From the NCBI GenBank assembly GCA_934274515.1, contig CAKQTC010000005.1, positions 62,001 through 126,000 of the forward strand: a stretch of DNA of 64,000 bases, written 5' to 3'. Position numbers and translations under genes: made by a program. Every line of letters starts with the position of its first letter. Within the stretch, counting starts at the first letter, position 1. This document shows positions 37,901-46,100 of this stretch, piece after piece. Below the pieces are notes generated by a model. It was given only the letters and a program-made list of their open reading frames with translations. It ran no database searches and was not told the origin of the DNA. Source of the stretch: an uncultured Clostridia bacterium. Lineage in GTDB: Bacteria; Bacillota; Clostridia; Christensenellales; DTU072.

Positions 37901-40071
37901 TTCTCCGCCGCGTTGTAAATCGCAAGAAACGCGCTTAATCCCGTCTTGCCCGCAAAAATACTGTTCTCGGACAAAGTTTCGAGATTCCGCGCCACTTCGC
38001 TCTTGTCCATAACGTACGCTATGCCGCGCTCGTTCTTACTGTCGCCTACCGGCGTGTACAGTTCGATAAATACTTTGGACAAATCGTCCGAGTCGGACAC
38101 TATCGACATAAACTTCGTCGTCGTCTTTTTCCCTTTGTCTTCAAGGAAAAATTCCATATCGAGCGAAGTAACCGCTTTCTTCTTCCCGTCGGCTCCGACA
38201 ACGTACCGCTCGCTCATCTTGCCTTTCGCCACGACGTAATGCCCTTCGCTTATTATGTACGGCGTGTTCTTCCCCGTCGCGTCGCCGATAAACGAACCTA
38301 CGAACTCCGACAAACTCACGTTGCGCGCGCCGTACGGATTAAGTTCGATTTCGTATTCCACAGTGACAAGTTCGGGTTCTCTAAACTCGGTATAGTTGAG
38401 TTCGTTAAGGTCGTCGGGGAATATTACTCCGACGTTTTCGACGGTATGCAAGTCTGTCGATATGACGAGTTTCGTTCCGTCGTATACGTCCACTTTTACT
38501 ATCTTCGTGCCGAAGTTATAGGTTATTACCACGCGCATATTGCGGAAGAAGTCGTCGCCGAGATACTGCCGCAGCAATTCTTCGTCTATACCGGTTTGTT
38601 CCGACATTATTGTAAGCAGACCTTTATCCTCGCCGCGAAGTTCCTTAACGAGGTCTTCGGTGACGGTGACTTTGATTTCCTTTTTCTCGACGTTGCTTTC
38701 CACCGCGTTTATTATCGATTCAAACGCTTTGCTTCCGAGATTGATTTTTCCGCCTATGGTCATTTTGTCCGCGGCTCGCAGTAGGTCGGTATACACTACG
38801 GCGAGGAATCCCGATAAATCGAAGTTTTTGAGATAAACCTTAGGCAGTCTGAGCGCGCCGAGAGCGACTGTCGTGCCGATAAAGTCGTACGCGCCTTTGG
38901 TGTTTATGTAAGTGAGCGCGTCCTTATAATAAACGCTTATGATTTCGTTTATATCGTCATATTTTTTTACGCCGACGTTTCCGCTGCTCACGGACAGGTC
39001 GTCGTAAACTCTCATCGTAACTTTGTTTTTCTTGTTGTCCGACGGAACTACGTCGTAGTCGAGCGCGAAGTCGAAGTCGCTTTCTCTCAATTCGGGTATA
39101 GTAGTTTTGCCTTTAAGCGAACCTTTGCCCGGCGACACTTTTTCGTAAACGTACGCGTCGGGTAAGCCCTTTGCCGCGGCGATTTCGTCTACGACGACGT
39201 CGTGCGCGTATTCCCCTTTAATCATATACTTGCTTTCGTCTATCGTGCCGCGAATATCTATTAATTCCGAATGCACGTCGCCGTTGGTAAGGTTAAACGA
39301 CGCTTCTTTTACGCTACAAGATTTGAGTTTGAACATAAGCATTCTGCTTAATCTGAACCCTAAATAATTGTCGGTTATCGCGTCGAACGTCGTGCCTATC
39401 ATTGCGTTAAGCGCGGCAAAACGGTCGTTAAACCGTCCCATAATGACTTCCAGGTTTACTCCCGAAGCGGTAATTCTTTCACCTTTTTCCCCGACTTTTG
39501 CATAACTCATATTTTTAACGCCCATAACGGCGGACAAGACGGTATCCGGGGAGAATATATCCTGCATTTCCGTGCCGTAGGCATAGTTGCCCATATCCAA
39601 AACGTCGATAGCCGACGCAAACGTTTCAAACAAAAGAAGGGTGCTGAAATTATTGATTACGTAGTGCCTTTCGCCTGCGGTAACGTACAAATCCGCGGCG
39701 TCGTAGTACATTGTAAGTCTGTCTATTCCGTTCTCGTTGTCGAACAACTTTATATAATAATAGTTGCCGTCACGTTTGTTCGTTTTATAAACGGCCTCGT
39801 ACGTGAGCGTGAGGTTTTCTTCTCTCGTCATCAAGGTATATTCGCTCTTGACGTGATAGTCTTTGAGCGCGGCAAGATTTGCCTGTCCGTTTTTAATGCC
39901 TGCGTTCAATTTTTCCATATATTGAACGAAAGTCATTTTTTGGTCGGGCGGCGGAGTCGGGTCATCCTGTTCTTCCGAAGGCTTTTTCTCGCACGCTATC
40001 ATGGCAATCATGGCTACGACTACCATTATCGTAAGCAGCAAAATCAATAATCTTGTACGTTTATTTCGCAT
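22927..40071 (-). CDS. Giant multidomain surface lipoprotein (5,714 residues)
   Basis: The signal peptide ends in MIAC (lipidated Cys27), followed by an acidic Pro-rich linker, so the chain is anchored outside the membrane. Residues ~46-560 are beta-rich and vaguely LolA/LppX-like. About 570-2470 and 4040-4900 are strings of an Ig-like module with the signature (I/V)(D/N)PY...LP...G...W, e.g. INPYNKTARLP near 1296, IDPYNNTMG near 2094, VDPYNSATFALP near 2259. Residues ~2475-4030 are a long alpha-helical block opened by DTDGDGVPD. About 4915-5320 hold MBG-like segments (EYNAQYYELPF, LVYNGRVQNPEISD). The last ~240 residues repeat short strands as in a parallel beta-helix. No catalytic motif or LPxTG was seen. 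The frame is uninterrupted for 17.1 kb, with a strong GGAGG site. Adhesion, carbohydrate binding or structural display are the likely roles. Confidence 0.85.
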   Translation of the reverse strand: MRNKRTRLLILLLTIMVVVAMIAMIACEKKPSEEQDDPTPPPDQKMTFVQYMEKLNAGIKNGQANLAALKDYHVKSEYTLMTREENLTLTYEAVYKTNKRDGNYYYIKLFDNENGIDRLTMYYDAADLYVTAGERHYVINNFSTLLLFETFASAIDVLDMGNYAYGTEMQDIFSPDTVLSAVMGVKNMSYAKVGEKGERITASGVNLEVIMGRFNDRFAALNAMIGTTFDAITDNYLGFRLSRMLMFKLKSCSVKEASFNLTNGDVHSELIDIRGTIDESKYMIKGEYAHDVVVDEIAAAKGLPDAYVYEKVSPGKGSLKGKTTIPELRESDFDFALDYDVVPSDNKKNKVTMRVYDDLSVSSGNVGVKKYDDINEIISVYYKDALTYINTKGAYDFIGTTVALGALRLPKVYLKNFDLSGFLAVVYTDLLRAADKMTIGGKINLGSKAFESIINAVESNVEKKEIKVTVTEDLVKELRGEDKGLLTIMSEQTGIDEELLRQYLGDDFFRNMRVVITYNFGTKIVKVDVYDGTKLVISTDLHTVENVGVIFPDDLNELNYTEFREPELVTVEYEIELNPYGARNVSLSEFVGSFIGDATGKNTPYIISEGHYVVAKGKMSERYVVGADGKKKAVTSLDMEFFLEDKGKKTTTKFMSIVSDSDDLSKVFIELYTPVGDSKNERGIAYVMDKSEVARNLETLSENSIFAGKTGLSAFLAIYNAAEKNAKTYTTDGFFCVDLMVTEKKDPVNELVGIKNTNARVKCKIGFDPLDLSGVEKEKYTTPVVHTPDDASATSIYSNGSKWKETVAVTVSDKRINMRVTYDPESIKIVTGKTEYNPVSKLFGKEFGYALQIVSTTGTYSVKNVIIDREIIDADKNRTPFLMIDPAFYSGVPKTIRVMFEGGEYGSLDCEIEGFEDANVTHDGYNLALFAEKTDGIKKYKLVIGKDSIASIEKEIYVGVVNRTVKPVTDNNGNELRLVNGEEQIPVVAQFVADPYTHAMMKRIRKNEEGKEYDYLAENIVLQNVMLDFESLYGYESYDDGEGIKKRPLYYNREGYNYMFLTELGLEWEFINANELTDDYFYYGGETRYAVATYGDEKNGSGVKIAIKITVKQMEVKSVIIDDKENTYVMDVLKTETYDIPTVTSTEHTVKIKFNDDRETTRIVSLSRPAGISTERYCTEYVYGSLEWAGREKAKNRLNLNGVIGLFGEEGSQTTNTTTATFGKELGMSVQTVRLSVLAPRRTPDRVDEMDCTLVKSMSASGEPAIPTPANLNMVKFTEPEGKDKITEIDYFSINPYNKTARLPDRIWLYLPAGYDGGEKSPKEWVEYPVRWLTTDVSGKELNIIKKNDDGNFVLAHPRTDETKLIVYGVVGNSEDSKRQIIISTALLNMESNVKEYVLYLKNGGAQDKDEAVSIDPYLSYEDVLPSRFEAKLGSGETVSGETEWYYGEFPVYRNSEYGADYKDARYDKYYGKDGYYLFDRRGGQAELKMTVASGAVKNDIYVTVNVASRTIKSERDGDVKISDYIDIFATGKADGEVYTGATTAGYPEISYYTQYSAALHARIARLIEDGGVGVAGFSFIQIDDPKVLYAKEVRWDLGKLREIERGLTKKIKTTSFALTGTINSDTINETAISVLVSIDEVTSTVTEIELVSGETMTSKGVYEIKNDEDDNGKITVVDGGEGKQLTNAAYYRADIYDAYFGPDKKFEYNTFENVLFFDVSEVFRLSRESSGVYAAPSDYFEYLFRAVRLRFTSGKTIVANASASINYGGKDAAYFNKNVLGFGDVYYETGRTLGYGFIILERFSEGSALDRTLVIVAADKSTVDDKQREDYIDALGEDLNELYPERYNLPGKVTVGFRKEDGSTYNSTYAVKEWTPYRDYFSDDRAAKTSIPAEYINIIDGVDYTFSYVLPDMEGANATYNTFYYNVKFRKKNVRSIFFDGSGQTSTYDIKEGKINVDNTYTFLSYDPAATDEKRYVVNLSAIPTVVKMIADVQNYQAGGSDIYTVKWNFLDEEGNSRTAFDEKIFRQGTDENGVLIATYSFDSYYDSSRKKVTQTLELRLVLAPMRFYAIADENFTVIAHQNEGEDELLNTIVIDPYNNTMGNNGTLTLPSTLTLSFNAGQKFKFSNVSYGLLNAQGTYQKDIRTIGYNENGHKLDLAYTPDPTWLNLRVYVRGYSEEMGKNNGIRINIKFLKRNITDTRIPNSVYLSDGSFDYERDANGNIIYNENRPLKKTYNSYAKYAFSGSGFNEEGRMPVYFVDPYNSATFALPTKASFEFASTEAGVYVEYGISGWQYYNYSKSAYEDFEEFKEGKKPSSFTRFYTAVDDNNTNKRSYFNPSTDSYKGQTYALRGYVSVGDERQYFDVVMVVLNRSLRTSAILKDEYKVNYDFIDPIAAMLKDIPQLFGENAFVDYDRYTAKFSAGGRRTYGEGTYDFVLEEGGEFSRKDENGVATNHAIVPEMLWSSEYDTDGDGVPDTLFEQLVDKGFVGTIDGNLYSHDTGIKALFKYYELKKDAEYGRLASALLWDELFLANGSISSAYSDAARRAIQNEAAELEKEVIFATYKIVVNKTGTSDEIAAGSALSEDDKYALTTTVIDAILQIINKEDQKLYDKNKEEDMKYLAYRTYLATKDSYDRWTETNGDKDIRVRIYEAWTACIKEYRAADVKNSGNISANQKAKAEHFLKIYNKEGAFNTAEKAALDAKKKTIMASLYVNRNSALWDEVYFAANPVEREMMSRYEKEYQTTDDDGRSGKSMASDFFRRDVSSLSDIGTKGERAEADVSIPVIKYSSIEVTGGGTTIRFNKFNFQSIDKTFTVRFELSYDEIYKRMLEEAEEAVRSSYREEKKSEVLGEYEIQAIKDRVNAIAPKKTDKDGNYYIIDGLKNKGGKAFDYDMWIKGNDKDEYRNFWNALIKHYRDAAISIIVRNVSVLTNKGYDDIKEDATFGVSVPEWKAITDAFKEVSILSIADGKIADVRGKFDFEKQADRRQAVRYLATFVADGLKITIGDAYVKLGLNAIYATDHEYEVTEEIWTTVKAKFRFEAFREIALNKLAYIEKNNDVEEEKGRNKAVRDLAEYLVESDVSVSKLEEVYENTEKEKRATTLANTLLVTTSADEGMKKAARAAASEAGSDEPEVGYAVLFSYSYPATVTDVMYDLLEATFGQSNEAFTDLCDRHSTKRQKKAIVAYLSKQSENPELRIAAETYFTFLTRYAKGKTSPYDVMMKNPTGVGYAATSIETIENGLPTVNCLLYYAEPNQTYLDAIKSKSSAIGMTEREITVAMKRMKLYDTLYSRASQQDKDNYYSVFEKESSYVAGNDAMERLFSALEKNGEQGKEITAALVSFYDKENQNQNNLAYFAFCALVNKAIEVGTTDGKAYETFVDEYVAENEHKKSKELLDAIQANYDESKKQSDSSVTGIGYISKNYYAGYFEGKGYLTINDYTDDYHDVPYLKEELDKILEKKGLAYGETAKNAIAETYMKDTLLRSIAKYCASADATSRATIEEVVATFTGRRINGGDAETEFIALAATNNLGAELGVKIYDALNERDDFDRGEVEKIKERYYAEWLEEARGAAKKNIQSTQTSQIEKNAAFNAEISRLTGLMNVLSGKAEGTPLEGGTLDSAKEVATVKIRAQMLATAENNCIKYNAAYNATVKNALYSDAKTYAYDRMCEVKSESGNYVYRATLEEIMATKTKEAAEGSGKQEFDKRKFDEAEQAMLSDKLSAAKNAINLAIKTALYAKTYDKITLFSLTASEFAYKLYAFINNGATSDNAAAELFGTNLNGADGMIGNTLNEYAAGQAVDPTGEARRIVNRLADWWKAGTAAASIYGVLGEEERAFIEQIYRQAYYQANALAGGALTSALSAEVAYATMTTSIYLFLQDKDDEESKVPADYYSAGNEDEYKAFIVGLMLDGDLLNQKGHALTLAAARLNTVVTELALNDAKRLCEYTGTGTVVGSTTLSQLVDVMANVLIKASGVIKTGEITEEEIAEREKFYLGYLEKAVNYVEYTSVYGAEEYSHSDDLLASNPLHDYADKIYVKVTGKNLYGISRTDLEREDEFGMLSFGKYLEKANGDYSLALELMTETRIVEVRDFVSEDHAEKGYVHVVYFDRLKWNEDNPTGSEGNNPYYDNCNVFIANDGKTYRIVDVSGGYGYANALKATGLKYTLSDFTEIDLYFDADESNPYNEPTRVDDKGDTVIDYTDMTKYAKAMETNEKKNLLMLDALAPELPDKAYAIGYVKTGAAIDYAAGIKLGKVDITEYSQEFNKLVYKGIKAETDDAYVIKVREARGTVYQKQGDIRVGYLDRNVQKVYLETGAYIKGRAKPETSGEFVNKYSQYDETTGNATSGKNVIYVDPTNVNLVLSEKKSYAMPTAMTVKCGEGEKIEFTDVVWDMSKVKFGLSGTDNKGIDMRVLEYRYVDGNGNTRKIEYDYAKFSVTMTTYDKDTGEEKRKDKYELSKDDMIDWNTVLVIENQSLQGISDSDTNNTIAEATSSSSADATSHSLEINPYYPEYPEKLQLTLANGSKNIELTQSDWAPDLTKLNNIRRGAATDYKFDASFYYLGYEIKVKFKAMEITVPIGEMLDGGTIYLMRDGGDYGTQFKRNYGEMYFNFAKEEEGKPNWQKVPVALKDANKISKTETGIQQVKAVIGSTSVTAGIEANVKFNLRLIDLKNYAEYDGGYNNFVYYDYYSIPSDGSKKATGTGESPAAMGDTFLFVDSDGEKAAFNAESDALQYDFIGSTVTVYATYGIDKEADAKLAYDANGTRKRGLYFTMPMESYERSDVSDVEFVTDATGKKWKWTSKSKTSPDYVDAIYWKIGTPMKASDLPTIRDRITGKEIKLDWDLAGLNVNRANVEVPNHATTNDGAEILGYYMIKNGIWQSVRLRVYIEKINITDHIIGFTKADGTKNEGTTLEKEYNAQYYELPFNAEADDMAFLREDGTHAVIPAENYVVEYMKEGADAWSSEQLPLDAGTYYIRVRLRADDYNVYIEYDNDKLFTLTIKPYVVDMSKVKFVGEDANGAINVVYGASNVFTVAEGLPAFTPAGWFAPGEKSRLYNNYVKDGMTEEEAKAEVYGVIYNRVADRTKDALDAWYREGKATFGYDRVGREQDIKIKAWIYDSKMDAGITLVEIQVRFTYYYGTEQLDYVPTDCGNYTVKVNLDKDNANYVEGEKSKNVTLRIERDENIRYAFATANLVYNGRVQNPEISDLHKDGTVPFGVKVTYRYVINGKLLVVVVEGVKDVSGNVVNKITVDSANTSVTNPTSGIKNAGAYICSVEIDGGNNYPDGKINDQPIGISAAKVFIDIADINKKYLSDVANLSEYVKVYDEDGNEQEEGILLGGDKLADLGILRLSAADAEGITFGSYFKVGTYYTFIDGLASSSTATTTYTELDSAQYGFNGYIYSKLALKSYDKEGSLYKDAEGNAAVIDLFGNYNIFVRTHEFVDGVKAAGIYKVEGEDGSDGVASNAELQEYIANLKDGDYKIVYLSSLIDAEGNVAAYDPIVIDKAVRLKIVGYTKNGGISESGIDVRQIETKIKGIRVLKGIVELRIISIESDTSGNSALFIGDEAGAVSMYNCRITKSGNKTDNVTGVETSINYKGSVYVEKTTIDNVSMAINFAGGALEVRESTIERNYNGIVISTSGNNVNISETKFGNNIGTAITSVTGDLTIRKCRFEYNGISLDLPVGTPIRTDINNANVYENNGDDALYE

Positions 40072-40080
40072 TTCTTCCTC

Positions 40081-40131
40081 CGCTTTTGAAAGCGTTATTT
40101 TTTTGTTTCCGCCGCGACTGTCCGTCGCGGC
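40081..40131 (-). promoter_or_regulatory. Two hairpins in the spacer between the giant lipoprotein genes
   Basis: In the transcript, an 8-bp stem GCCGCGAC/GTCGCGGC (40131-40124, 40118-40111) is followed by A-rich sequence. A 6-bp CGCTTT/AAAGCG hairpin (40094-40089, 40086-40081) then abuts the GGAGG site. The T-run beside the first stem is on the plus strand, so this is not a terminator for these genes; it may protect or space the mRNA. Confidence 0.5.
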
Positions 40132-40139
40132 TCGTTTTT

Positions 40140-43100
40140 TTATTTCAACACAAGTATTAACAAGTTATACTCGTGCGACGTTCCGTCGAGGACAAACTTC
40201 TTAGACGATAACCTGCTCGTTCCTTCATCGTACACCCACTCTATGTCGGTTATCTTAACGAGTAACTGTTCGTTTCCGTCGCCGCCCGTTATTACGTCGT
40301 ACTTAACTCCGTATTTCCCGCGCGCGGTTCTCTCCGCGTGGATTTGCAGCAGTTTATACATATTCGCGCCGATATCGTCGTACGGAGCCGTCTTCTCGTC
40401 CGTTTCGTAACGCGACTCGTTCTTGTTCTCGTTCCAGTACTCTTTTCTTACCGAAACGTAAATTTCGGGATAGAACGGTCTGCCGCGTTCTATCGCTTTC
40501 AAGTACTCGGCTTTGCTGAGTGCCGCCACAGGCTCGTACCCGGTACCTTTCTTTTCGTAATACCCGAGCGGACTGTAATCCGCGAAAAGCACCTTGACGG
40601 GGGTCTGTTTCATATAAATTTCCGACGAGCCTTCCACTCCGACAAGCACGGTTACTTGAACGCTGTTGTTACCGCCGCCTCTAAGTCTTTCCTTTTCTTT
40701 GGCGTAGTCGTACCGTTCGTTTATAGCGAGTAGCGCGTACGCGTCGCGGACGCACATTTCTTCGGTATAAGCGTCGCCGCGATAGTCGTTAAGCGCGCGT
40801 TGATATTTCTTGGCGTTTTCGATTATCTCTAATCTTTCGTTTTCGCTAATGATATCCCACGTCATAAGCAAGTTCTTCGCGTACGTTTTTACCGACGCGT
40901 CTTCCACGTCGGGATACGCGTATCTTACGAACGCCGAGATACCGTTGATCACCGCGTCGTAGCCGTTGTTCCACAAATACCTTACTCTCAACTCTTCCTT
41001 GCGGTAAGCGACGTTGATTTCTTTTAGTTTTACCTTGCCCGTCGTCGGGAAATATCCGTCCGGAGACACCACTACGGGCGCTTGTTTTAATTGTCCCATA
41101 ATCGCGTCGCCTACTTCTTCAAACAGTTTGCACGCGCGATTTTCGCACTTAACGGTCGCGATTTCTCCGTTTACTTCTACCGTCAGTTTAACTTCGCGTC
41201 CCGAGCAATTTTCGGTTTTACACACGAGCGACCACTTGTTCGCGCCGAACACCGTCGCGGAGTGCTTTCCTTCACATTCCGAACAGGTAAACTCGCCCGT
41301 CGCTACGTCGAGATCGTACCTAACGCCCGACTCTTCACAGGTAATCGTCACTACGTTATCCTTAATTTCCGCCGTATGCGCGCCTGCCTCGATGAACGAC
41401 ATCTTTTCTATCGACATTCTTTCGCAACTGTACGTCGCCTTCGTCGGAGCGGCAATATCCCCGTATTCTTTCAACCCGTCGAGCGAAGGACGTCCCACTT
41501 CGGAGTTGCCGAGATAAATAAGACAGTTGTTGTCGGTCGTCTGTTCGCTTATTACGCGATTTCTTTTCGGCGCGTCCCAGTAAATTACGTATCTCTTTCT
41601 CGCGTTTACCGTTTCCATCGACTCGTCGTCAAGTCCGTATTCGAGCAATCTGCTGTCTTCGGGATAGAACAGTTTTCTTATAAATCCGTCGTTTTTGTCG
41701 CGAATTACGACGTCAACGACTTCTCCTTTCTGCTCGAACACTATTCTTCTCACCGCTTTTTCGCCGCTTGCGTCGGGCATATAAATCTTAACGCCGAACG
41801 TCACCAAATAGTAGTCTTCCGCCGAGTACGCGCTGTACGCCGAGAAATACACGTTAAGCGCGCCCATATAAACGAACCTTTCGGTCGCCGCGCCTACGAC
41901 GAACTCTATTCCCGCCTCGGTTTCCGTTTTGCGGTACATTCCGGCGTAGTTCCACTGCGCGACGTATAGGTTCATTTCCACGGTCTGTCCCGCTTCGCTT
42001 CCTATCTTGCCCGTAACCGTCGCTTTCCCGCCGTCTGAGACAGCCGCCACGTTCCCCGTCGGTTGAATACTGAGTTTGCTCCATTTTATTTTCATTGCGT
42101 CGCCGCCGACCATCATCGTCGAAGGCATGTCTTCTTCCGCGCGGAACTCGAACGGGTTATACACGTACATCGACTGCGCGCCGACGTTACCGTCGTAGTC
42201 GTACTCGTTTACCAACGAGTAAATTATCGTACTCGTCGCGTCGTAACCCGAGAACTTATCGATTTTCTTTACGCCGTTTCTTACCGAGTACACGAGCGTG
42301 TATCGTACCGCGCCGAGAACCGTCTTTCCGCTTTCGTCGTATTCGTACTCGTAGAAGAATATCGTGTTCGCGTTCGCTCCGCCGCCTTCTTTCATAAGAT
42401 ACTTCTTATCCGACGTCGCCTCTTCTTCGCCCGATTCCTTTCTCGCATACGCTATCGCGTCTTCCGCGTAAACGGTAGTAACGATTTTGTCTTTGTCCGC
42501 AAGCAATCTTTCTCTTGCCGCAACCGCGATATATACCGCTTTCGAGTCGCCCGTAACGGGCGCGGTTATCGTTCCGGCAATCGTACCTTCTCTGCCTAGA
42601 TAACTTACCGCTCCGCTTATCGTGTCCGTAGTCCACGTTATTCCCGTTTGATACGGTCTGCCGCTTTCGTCTTCGAGCGAATCGTCGCCTTCGAAGTACA
42701 CGAGTATCTTGTGCGGAACCGCCCTGTACGCGTAATACGGCTCGATTAAGTATCTCGCGGTGTACTCGTCGATAAGATCGTTGAACTTCGCCGCGGAATA
42801 CGTTCCGCCTTCGTATTTATTCAACGTGAATATCTGTCCGTTTATCGATTGAACGTCCTTAATCGCGTCCATATACTCCGCTTCGAGATAGACGTTTCTC
42901 GAATAACTCTTTATCCCTGCCGCAATAAGGTTGCGCAATATCGACGTTACCGGCGTTCCGCTCATAAGACTTCTTCTTATCGAGTTAACCGTGGTAGCGT
43001 AGTTCGATATGTAGTTATACGAATACGCGATGACGTTCTCCTCCAACGAGGTAAACTCGTTCCAGGCAGCGCCGTCCGTTGCTATCGAATCGGTAAACGT

Positions 43101-46100
43101 CGCCGCTTCTCTCATCACGTTTACAAGGTACGTCCGCATCGCTTTCTTGGAATACAAGAACTTCTGCGCGCCGTCTTTCGTCGCGTAAGCCCATACCGTC
43201 GCAAAATTGTTTATGGTATAAGTTTTGTTTTTCGCTCCGGAATAACTCTCTTCCGAGCCGCCTCTCGCCGCGCCTATATCCAAACGGTTTTCCAACAGTT
43301 TTATCACCGTTTCGCGGATTTTAAGGTAATTTTCGTCCTTAACCGCCATCAACCCGTCCGCATACTCGTACGCTTCGAACAACGCCTGTACGAACGCCGC
43401 GTAAGCGAGTTTTTCATAGGTGTATTTCTTCGTCGCGACCAGAGCGTTTCCGTCCGCGCCCTGTTTATACAGTTTTATCGACTTGCCGCGCCCGTAACTT
43501 ACTCTCGCCGCTTTTTCTTCTTCTCTCAAACTGTCGTACCTTACTTTTCGTTTGTCTATCAGATAATCGACGTAAACCACTTCAAACCCGAACCCGTCTT
43601 TTTCGGCAAGCGAAACGTCTATTTGTTTAGCCGCGAGTTCCACGTCCGTGTTCGCGTTTTTGAGAGAACGCAGTTTATACACGTCTTTAATCACTTCGTC
43701 CGCGTTAAACCCTGCCTCTACCATATTCTTATAATAGATAGCGTCGTTGTAACGTTCGTCCGTAAGTCCTTTTATCTCTTCGCCGAGCAGTTTGGCGTAT
43801 TCCCTTTCCACGAGCAACCGTATCGCCGAGTTATACCCGTTCTGCGTGAACGCGTCGAAGTACGAATTTACTCTTTCGTCTATTGCTTTTTGTTTTGCCG
43901 CTTTACTACCGCCGCCGTCTATGGTTTTCTTTATTGCGACTACGACTTCGCCCGCGTCTCCCGTCGTCGGGTCGTAATAAGCGAGCGTCGTCGCTTCCGC
44001 GATAAGATTTGCAAGAGCGTAATTATAACTTTGTTCTTGCGTAAACGCCTCGGTCTTCGGCAATAAGTTTTCGTTATAACTTCCCTTATAATTTATCGTC
44101 TTTGTCCACGCGAGCAGTTTTTCGCTTATTTCCGCGCTCGTCGTGCCTGCGTTCGGCTCTATTCCGACGTTTGTCGCCGCCGAACGTATCGTGCTCTTTA
44201 TTTCTTGCGCCGCCGATATCACCGCTCTAAGGTTGTTTTCTACCCTTATTGTGTTGACTTTTCCGAGCAGCGTCATCTGATACACCGTAAGGTCGCTTTC
44301 GTAATCCGCATAAATCGAGTTTCTTATCGTTTCGTCCGCAATGTCAACCACCGCGCTTACGTCGCTGTAAACTAATTTCGTTTCCAACGTGTATATTCCG
44401 CCGTCGCGAACGAACTTATACAAACTCGTCCCTTTTATCTTCTCGTTCTTTTCTTCGGTCGTAAGTTTGTCGTACTCTTTACGCACCAAATTGCCGTTTA
44501 CGTCGCGTTCGTAGTACTGTTCGCGATAATAAGTAACCGTCGCGACCATGGCAAACCCGTCTTTGTCTTCGATAAACGCCTTTACGTCGCTGTCCGCTAT
44601 CGTAAGTTGCTTGTCTTCTTCGCTAAGCAGCGCGTACTTAATCGCGTTTCCGTCGTCGTCGGCATAACGAACGTAACTGACCAAAGGCGTGACTTCTTTA
44701 ACTCTCTTGTTAAAGAAACAGAACCGCACGTTGAGTTGTTGTCCCAACCCGAGGTCTATGGTAAGGTTAAGTCCGCGTTCGGAAAGCATCGACGCGTCAA
44801 CGGACGTAAGGTCGCCGTCTTCGCTCGTCATATACTCCACGTTCATTCCGCGATAGTCGAAATATATCTTGCTCACTTCTCGCGTTCCGCCGTAAAAATA
44901 TTTTACTTTCGTAAATTCGAACACGTCTCCGCTCGAATATTGCGCCGGGATTGCCGTAGGCAGTTCCACAAACCACGGTTTTTCTTTCTTGCCCGTTTCG
45001 ATGGTGTCGTCTCGACGAATAACGCCGCTTCGTACCGCGTCCGCGTCGTCGTATGCGTCCACGTACACGCGATAGGTAAGTTTTCCGCCGTCGTTAAGCG
45101 TTTCCGTGGCAAGCCCGTTGCCGTATTCTTCGCTTTCCCACGGCAATACCGTAACTTCTGCCGAATTGACTTTTATGTACGCGGAAATCTTCGTCGCGCC
45201 GTACTTGCCGCCGCTCCCGTCCGAACAACCGAGTATATCCGCCGTAGCCATTACGTATCCGCTGCCCGAAGTGCCTTTATAGGTTAATTTGCTGAGTATC
45301 GAGTCCTTCGCTCCGTACCATGCGGAATTGATTTTCCATTCTACGTTGCTTACGGTGACGAGTCTTCCGTTTACTACGACGGTAAGCGTCGTCGGCAGAT
45401 AATCCGTTCCTCCGAGATACTCCGTTACGCCGGGGTTAACCAAATCGTACACGTTTTCCACCGTTATAAGCCCGTCTTTTATGGCAAACTTTTTCGTTTC
45501 CGTAAACGGCGCGTCGGGATTTCCTCCCGAGAAATTCCCGGTAAGCGCGCTCGCAAGTTCTTCAAACTCGACGTGTATCTTTACTCTGAACCCTTCGTTC
45601 GTAAGCGAACTGAGCGTTATTTGCCTTGCTTTGCCCGTCGAATATATCGCTTCCGCAGGTATGTTTTGTATAATATCCCCCGCGCCGACGCCCGTTATGT
45701 TCAACGGGTTCCCGTTAATCGTTTCGACGTACCATTTTTCCAGCCGCTCGTCCGTCGCGCTGTTGTTGTACCCGAATATCTTCGTGTTCCCGGTGCCGTC
45801 GTTGACGACGGCGGTAAGCGTCTTGGATATGTTGTTACCCAAAACGTACCCGTTTTCGTACGTCGCCTGTCCGCCCGACGTATAAACGTTTACTTTTATC
45901 GTGGTAGTGCCTTTGCTGTCGCTCGTAAGGTAATAACCGCCCGCAAAACGCAAATTCGCTTTCATATCGTACGAACCCGCACCCGTTCCGAGAGAAACGA
46001 CGTACTTCCCGTCGGGCGCGATTTCTCCCGAACCGACGAGCATATCGTTTACGTCCATTATCTTATACAGATTTTTTATCTCGATGCTCTTGCCGGAGAT

